From contig DATMCM010000265.1 of assembly GCA_035558335.1 (NCBI GenBank), forward strand, positions 1-9,982: DNA of 9,982 nt, written 5' to 3'. The stretch comes from Onstottus_B sp035558335. GTDB lineage: Bacteria; Acidobacteriota; Blastocatellia; UBA7656. This document shows positions 5,809 to 9,982 of the stretch, piece by piece (the stretch's first letter is position 1; every line of letters begins with the position of its first letter). The notes beneath the pieces were generated by a model. The model had not been told where the DNA came from and searched no databases. It saw only the letters and a program-made list of their open reading frames with translations. The translations under genes were made by a program, and so were the position numbers.

Positions 5809-7557
5809 ATGAGCAAGTTGTTCAAATTGCCATTCAATCAGGCTGGATTGATCTGGGTCGTATTGGGATCGGTTCTGCTCGGCCCTTCGTTCGGACGGCA
5901 GGCGTCCAGCAGGGTGCTTGTTCAAGAACGAGTTTCCTCTCACGCTCAACAGAACTCCCCTCAACCTGAAACCCTGGACTCGCTTCGTGCCCGAATCGCA
6001 GCTCACATTGCGCAGCCGCGATTCTCAGCCGCGACCTGGGGAATCAAGATCGTTTCGCTGGACTCGGGCAAGACGCTCTTCGAGCACAATCCCCAGAAGT
6101 ACTTCAACCCTGCTTCAAACGCGAAGCTTTACACGGCAGCTCTCGCTCTAAACAGGCTGGGAGGCGATCTGCGTATCAAGACTTCGCTGTACTCAGCCTC
6201 AAGAGCGGATTCAAATGGAACCTTGAAGGGAGACTTGATTGTCTACGGGAGGGGCGATCCGACGATGGCCGCTCGTCTGAACGAGGGCGATTACTGGAAA
6301 CCACTCGATCCACTTGTTGCGCAAATCGTGAATGCGGGCGTCAGGCGAATCGAAGGGGATCTGATCGGCGACGAGAGCTTCTTCAGCGGTCCGCGGTTCG
6401 GATCTGGCTGGGAATGGGATGATCTACAGGCTTACTACGGGGCCGAGGCGTCGGCGCTCACGTGCAACGACAATTCGATCGACCTCTTTGTAAAGCCTGC
6501 CGAGCGAGTCGGCTTGCCGTGCAAGATAACCACAGGCCCGGTTACATCTCTTGTAACGATAATCAATCGAAGCCAGACAGGCGCGAAGGGGACGGAGACT
6601 CGAATCTCGGTTTATCGTCCTGTCGGCGAGAACATCATCTATGTGTCGGGACGCGCGGCGATCGACGGCGAGGGGTACACGGGTTCGTACGCGGTTCATA
6701 ACCCCGCCAGCTTATTCGTAAACATGCTCAAGGAGGCGCTCGCGCGACGGGGGATCACCGTAACGGGGCGCACTCGGACGATCGACTGGAAGTATCGCGA
6801 GGTGACGCCGCTCGATCTCAGCAAGCTGATCGAGATCGGCTCGATCGAGTCCATGCCGATGAGGGACATTATTCGTGAGACCCTCAAGCCTTCGCAGAAC
6901 CTTTGGGCTCAGTTACTGCTTCTGCAAGTGGGCGCCTCAGGCGGCGGTCCGGCTGCTGCAACACGGGCACAGGACGACGCCACAAAAGAGAGCAGAGGCG
7001 CAGAGGGGCAGAGGAGCAAGACCGCAACGCCGTCTGCCGGCGCGGGGATCCCAACGCCTTCCACTGCGCTTACGACTGAAGAGATGGGCGTCGAGTCTAT
7101 GCAGGAGTTTCTCGCCGACGCCGGAATAAAGGACGGCGAAGTGTTATTGGAAGAAGGAGCCGGCTTGAGTCGCCGGGATGTGATAACTCCGAACGCGACC
7201 GTCGCGCTTCTCGCGTTCATGAGTCGCCATCGGTTGTCTGAAGCTTATAGGAACGCGCTTCCGATCGCGGGAGTTGATGGGACGCTTGAACGGCGAATGA
7301 AAGGAACTTCGGCGGCGGGCAATGTCCGCGCAAAGACCGGGAGTCTCCGCTATGTCTTCACGCTGTCCGGATATGTTTCGACTGCGTCCGGTGAGCGGCT
7401 GGCCTTCTCGATAATGTTAAACAACTACTACAACGCGGAACGAAGCGCAGCATTGCGCGATCCCTCGTCGGCTCCAAAAGCCGCGATCCCGCAGCCCCGC
7501 GAAGACCTGGACGCAATCGCCATTATGCTCGCGGCTTTCACCGGCAAGAGCCAGTAG
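5809..7557 (+). CDS. dacB: D-alanyl-D-alanine carboxypeptidase/endopeptidase, PBP4 type (peptidase family S13)
   Basis: Family S13 enzymes are periplasmic penicillin-binding proteins that trim the terminal D-Ala of peptidoglycan stem peptides or cut peptide cross-links. All three active-site motifs are present: SxxK as Ser103-Asn-Ala-Lys106 (in NPASNAKLYTAALAL), SxN as Ser362-Gln-Asn364 (in KPSQNLWAQ) and KTG as Lys509-Thr-Gly511 (in RAKTGSLRYVFTLSGY). A hydrophobic N-terminal stretch (about 11-28, followed by FGRQAS) serves as signal peptide or membrane anchor. The 250-residue gap between the first two motifs is the usual S13 insert domain. Unusual is a low-complexity stretch at about 376-422 between SxN and KTG, rich in Ala, Gly, Thr and Pro, which includes a copy of a purine-rich repeat (residues 393-404). 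The 582-residue length exceeds E. coli DacB by about 100. It starts 20 bp after hemB with no clear Shine-Dalgarno, so it is probably expressed from the upstream promoter. Confidence 0.92.
   Translation: MSKLFKLPFNQAGLIWVVLGSVLLGPSFGRQASSRVLVQERVSSHAQQNSPQPETLDSLRARIAAHIAQPRFSAATWGIKIVSLDSGKTLFEHNPQKYFNPASNAKLYTAALALNRLGGDLRIKTSLYSASRADSNGTLKGDLIVYGRGDPTMAARLNEGDYWKPLDPLVAQIVNAGVRRIEGDLIGDESFFSGPRFGSGWEWDDLQAYYGAEASALTCNDNSIDLFVKPAERVGLPCKITTGPVTSLVTIINRSQTGAKGTETRISVYRPVGENIIYVSGRAAIDGEGYTGSYAVHNPASLFVNMLKEALARRGITVTGRTRTIDWKYREVTPLDLSKLIEIGSIESMPMRDIIRETLKPSQNLWAQLLLLQVGASGGGPAAATRAQDDATKESRGAEGQRSKTATPSAGAGIPTPSTALTTEEMGVESMQEFLADAGIKDGEVLLEEGAGLSRRDVITPNATVALLAFMSRHRLSEAYRNALPIAGVDGTLERRMKGTSAAGNVRAKTGSLRYVFTLSGYVSTASGERLAFSIMLNNYYNAERSAALRDPSSAPKAAIPQPREDLDAIAIMLAAFTGKSQ
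6985..7020. repeat. Purine-rich dispersed repeat, in-frame copy inside dacB
   Basis: The region is almost entirely A, G and C with no T. Its core GCAGAGGCGCAGAGGGGCAG (from 6992) matches the spacer repeat at 3310-3330 at 16 of 21 positions. It codes KESRGAEGQRSK, with AGA, AGG and GGG codons that are uncommon in the surrounding gene, within a low-complexity loop between the SxN and KTG motifs. The repeat keeps the frame open, so the enzyme core is intact. Confidence 0.55.
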
Positions 7558-7574
7558 ACTTCACGCCACGAAAC

Positions 7575-9982
7575 TCACGGAGTTATTACTATCCTAAGCG
7601 GCTGGGACTGCACGGTAACCGGCTGACCATCGGTCAGGCTAACCGTAAATGTGAATGTCCCGGTTGCGGTCGGCTTGCCCGAGATCACTCCCGTAGCCGC
7701 GTTCAATGTCAATCCCGTCGGAAGTGCCCCGCTCGCAACCGCCCATGTGTACGGCGCTTTGCCGCCAGTGAACAGGAGCTGATACGAATAGTCGACATTA
7801 ATCCGGCCGCTCGTTAGATCGCCCGCGCTTGTGATCACCAGAGGCGCGGGATCGACGATAATTCGCAGAGTATCCGATACGACGTTTATCGGCTGCTGAT
7901 CCCTCAGCCTGACGGTGAAGGTGAACGTGCCGTCCTCAGTTGGCGTGCCGCTGATCGTACCCGTCTGAGTGTCCAGCAACAGCCCTGCAGGTAGTGCTCC
8001 GCTCGCGATTGCCCAGGTGTAAGGGGGGTCTCCTCCCTTCCTCTGAAGCACAAACGAGTACGCCGAGCCCACCGTGGCTTTCGTCAAATCTCCCGTGGTC
8101 AGAATAATCAGCGGACCTGGTACCACCGTGATCGAGATAGGATCGGAGATAGCGGTTGTCTGCGTCGAGTCAGTTACTCGAACAGTGAAGGTTGGGAGCG
8201 GGAACGAGGAGACATCTGTCGGAGCGCCGGAAATTATCCCTCTTGCGGGTCCGAGTGTTAGTCCCGGAGGCAGTGATCCCGTCCCCAAACTCCAAGTGAC
8301 TGGAGAAACGCCGCCGGTGTAGAACAGCTGCTGAGAGTATTCGACGCCAGTGCTTCCTTGAGGCAGAGGACCGCTGCTTATGACGCGAAGCGGCGGTATG
8401 TCAGACAAGATGGTCAGCGTAAACCTCGCAAGCACAGAGGCCCCGGCTGAATCGGTCGCGCGAACTGTAAAGGCGAAGTTGCCGACATCCGTGGGTGTGC
8501 CCGAGATCACACCTGACAAATTCAATGAAAGACCAGGGGGTAGCGAATCTTGAGCTATCGCCCACGAGTACGGCGGCCTGCCGTTGGCCGCGACGAATTG
8601 GAAATTGTACGGCTCGTTCTTAGTGCCGCGCGGCACGTTGGTAGTGACGACCGTGAGAACTTGATTCTGGAAGACGACCGGGCGGGAGCCAGCCAGGGTT
8701 GCATTACCCGACGCGTCCAGCAGCCGAACGGCAAGCGTGTGGTCGCCGTTGCTGAACCTGGTAGTGTCGAGGCTGAAACTGAATCCCGCGTGCGCGGCGT
8801 TCGGGAAACTGCCCCATACCACTCCGATGTCCGGCCGGCTCAAGCCATAAATAGCTTCGCTGACCTTCTGATTGTCTATGAGGACTTCAACCACCGACAC
8901 ACCCACATTATCCAGGGCCCAACCGCTTCCGGTTGCGGTGTTGTTGAGCGTCGCGCGGAAGTCCGGAGTCTCGAGCGTGCCGAATGGCGCCAACTTATCG
9001 GCAGGTTTGACGGTGACCGCGAGCGTTCGGGTGACCGACTGCTGTGCGGAGTCAGTAACGCGCACGACGAAGACGCTTGTGCCGGGAGACGCAGGCGTGC
9101 CGGAAATCGTGCCGTCCGCAGAAATATTTAATCCGGCCGCAAGGCTGCCGCTCGCGAGGCTCCAAGCGTAGGGAGGAACACCTCCTGCAGCGCTCACCGT
9201 CTGTGAATAGAAGTGTTCTGCTGATGTCTCGGGCAGTGAAACTGTCAGGATCACCAGCGGAGGAGGCGGCAATGTTACGGTTATGAACAGCGCCTTTACA
9301 TTCGAAGTGCCCAGCGAGTCTTTGACTCGAACTGTGAACGACGCACCTCCGACAACAGTAGCTCTCCCGGAAATAACGCCCTGAGCGCTCATCGTCAACC
9401 CAGCCGGCAGAGCGCCACTGTCAATCGTCCACGTGTAAGGACCGAGGCCTCCGAATGCCTCGAGCGTTGAGTTGTACACAAGTCCTTGCAACGCCAGTGG
9501 AAGCGAGTCCGTTCTTATCGCCAATGGCGGAGGTGGCGGGCCAACCTCGATACTGAACGGACTGGACGCCAGCCGGTCGTTCCTATCGTACGCGCGCACC
9601 GTGAAATCGAAAGTGCCTTGCGCAGTTGGAGTGCCGGACAGCACTCCGTCCGACGACAACGTTATGCCATCGGGCAACACCCCGAATTTCTTCTTCTTCT
9701 TTTTCTTGACCCATTCATACGGCGGGCTTCCGGCGGTTGCCTTGAGCTCGACGCGATACGGCAGGCCGACGGCGCCAACCGGAAGAAGGCTCGCTGTGAG
9801 TATGGTGAATTGAGGCGGCGGGTCTACATCTATCGACAGCGACTTGGTTACCGAGAGACCGCTTTGATCGCTGACTCGCAGCTCGAACTCAACTTCGCCC
9901 GGCAAAGTGGGCCTTCCGGAGATCACGCCAGTAGCCGAGAGCCCCAAACCTTCGGGCAGTTTTCCGCTGGTGAGCTCCCAGC
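7575..9982 (-). CDS. Giant Ig-like (He_PIG) repeat surface protein, 5' end cut by window edge
   Basis: The frame is open from the right edge to a TGA at 7577-7575, giving 801 visible codons; the true start is outside. The protein is a chain of modules of about 88-94 residues of the putative-Ig (He_PIG) type. Each has a PPYTWAIASGALPAGLTL-like strand, then GVISGTPT..GTFTFTVRV.D and a Pro-rich linker. Seven full copies and the end of an eighth are visible. A different domain of about 111 residues is inserted at 8658-8990, after the fourth visible module. Such modules occur in exported adhesins and large surface or matrix proteins. The protein ends directly after the last module (PLRIVITP) with no LPXTG, PEP-CTERM-like or other anchor that I recognise, so export and attachment signals must be N-terminal or absent. 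It is convergent with dacB, with a 17-bp gap between stops. Ligand and role are unknown. Confidence 0.85.
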   Translation of the reverse strand, partial: WELTSGKLPEGLGLSATGVISGRPTLPGEVEFELRVSDQSGLSVTKSLSIDVDPPPQFTILTASLLPVGAVGLPYRVELKATAGSPPYEWVKKKKKKKFGVLPDGITLSSDGVLSGTPTAQGTFDFTVRAYDRNDRLASSPFSIEVGPPPPPLAIRTDSLPLALQGLVYNSTLEAFGGLGPYTWTIDSGALPAGLTMSAQGVISGRATVVGGASFTVRVKDSLGTSNVKALFITVTLPPPPLVILTVSLPETSAEHFYSQTVSAAGGVPPYAWSLASGSLAAGLNISADGTISGTPASPGTSVFVVRVTDSAQQSVTRTLAVTVKPADKLAPFGTLETPDFRATLNNTATGSGWALDNVGVSVVEVLIDNQKVSEAIYGLSRPDIGVVWGSFPNAAHAGFSFSLDTTRFSNGDHTLAVRLLDASGNATLAGSRPVVFQNQVLTVVTTNVPRGTKNEPYNFQFVAANGRPPYSWAIAQDSLPPGLSLNLSGVISGTPTDVGNFAFTVRATDSAGASVLARFTLTILSDIPPLRVISSGPLPQGSTGVEYSQQLFYTGGVSPVTWSLGTGSLPPGLTLGPARGIISGAPTDVSSFPLPTFTVRVTDSTQTTAISDPISITVVPGPLIILTTGDLTKATVGSAYSFVLQRKGGDPPYTWAIASGALPAGLLLDTQTGTISGTPTEDGTFTFTVRLRDQQPINVVSDTLRIIVDPAPLVITSAGDLTSGRINVDYSYQLLFTGGKAPYTWAVASGALPTGLTLNAATGVISGKPTATGTFTFTVSLTDGQPVTVQSQPLRIVITP
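8658..8990 (-). other. Inserted non-He_PIG domain in the repeat protein
   Basis: About 111 residues, starting APFGTLETPDF and including GSGWALDNVGVSVVEVLID, RPDIGVVWGSFPNAAHAGF, NGDHTLAVRLLDASGNA and GSRPVVFQN. The pattern (GWA.D..GV..V.V..D, then HTL.VR..DA.GN) resembles bacterial Ig-like or chitobiase-type beta-sandwich domains often linked to He_PIG modules. It lacks the PPY.W and ISGTPT anchors of its neighbours. Identity is inferred from pattern only. Confidence 0.6.
9687..9707 (-). repeat. (AAG/AAA)7 tract coding seven lysines inside an Ig module
   Basis: Seven consecutive Lys codons (AAG AAA AAG AAG AAG AAG AAA on the minus strand) lie between the YEW strand and the LPDG turn of the first complete module. 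Other modules have six residues such as TIDSGA there; this one has eleven, VKKKKKKKFGV. The tract is AT-rich against a GC-rich gene and looks like trinucleotide expansion. Confidence 0.85.

Larger units (their letters stand above)
7578..9982 (-). repeat. Tandem array of Ig-like modules
   Basis: Module borders, from the right edge on the minus strand, are roughly: partial 9982-9813; 9809-9528; 9524-9258; 9257-8991; a non-Ig insert 8990-8658; 8657-8391; 8390-8112; 8111-7842; 7841-7578. The last two are the most alike (GDLT.....Y, then YTWA.ASGALP.GL, then GTFTFTV and QP), suggesting a recent duplication. The others are diverged but keep the W, LP.GL and ISG anchor positions. Confidence 0.8.

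Noticed and set aside
8550..9131. A 193-codon plus-strand open frame
   Set aside because: It is antisense to the Ig-repeat gene, with low-complexity Arg/Val-rich composition and no ribosome site.
7578..9982. CRISPR array or phage tail fibre explanation for the repeats
   Set aside because: The periodicity is about 265 bp, diverged, and coding for He_PIG modules; no short identical repeats with unique spacers and no phage genes nearby.
1..9982. tRNA, rRNA, insertion sequence, integrase or defence genes
   Set aside because: None seen: no cloverleaf-like or rRNA segments, no transposase motifs and no terminal inverted repeats were found by eye.

Overview
The window looks like a chromosomal segment from a Gram-negative, moderately GC-rich bacterium. 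A KdsB homologue (Kdo activation for lipopolysaccharide), a periplasmic PBP4-type enzyme and two probably exported proteins point to an outer membrane. The mix of core metabolism, small Cys-rich zinc proteins, a very long Ig-repeat protein and a purine-rich dispersed repeat resembles soil Acidobacteriota (Blastocatellia-like). That placement is an inference, since no rRNA or marker phylogeny is available here.

Layout: (1) 1-643, minus strand: the N-terminal 214 codons of larB (nickel-pincer cofactor synthesis), running off the left edge. (2) 780-3244, plus strand: kdsB and pyrG, overlapping by one base (TAATG). PyrG makes CTP and KdsB consumes it, so the pair is functionally coherent. (3) 3245-3575: a 331-bp spacer with a copy of a purine-rich repeat, a weak hairpin, a plausible sigma70-type promoter and a structured leader. 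(4) 3576-4421: a secreted protein built from two copies of one alpha/beta module, followed by a strong hairpin terminator at 4479-4510. (5) 4613-7557, plus strand: a likely operon of a 60-residue eight-cysteine zinc protein, hemB (porphobilinogen synthase) and a dacB-like D-Ala-D-Ala carboxypeptidase, with gaps of 24 and 20 bp. Its promoter has an extended -10 so close to the first ATG that the mRNA should be leaderless or nearly so. (6) 7575-9982, minus strand: the C-terminal 801 codons of a giant Ig-like (He_PIG) repeat protein, convergent with dacB and open at the right edge.

I see no phage, transposase, CRISPR, toxin-antitoxin or defence genes, and no candidate for a wholly new system. 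The most interesting signals are smaller: the same purine-rich repeat in a spacer and, in frame, inside dacB; a seven-lysine tract expanded inside one Ig repeat; likely leaderless promoters; and an internally duplicated secreted protein of unknown function.
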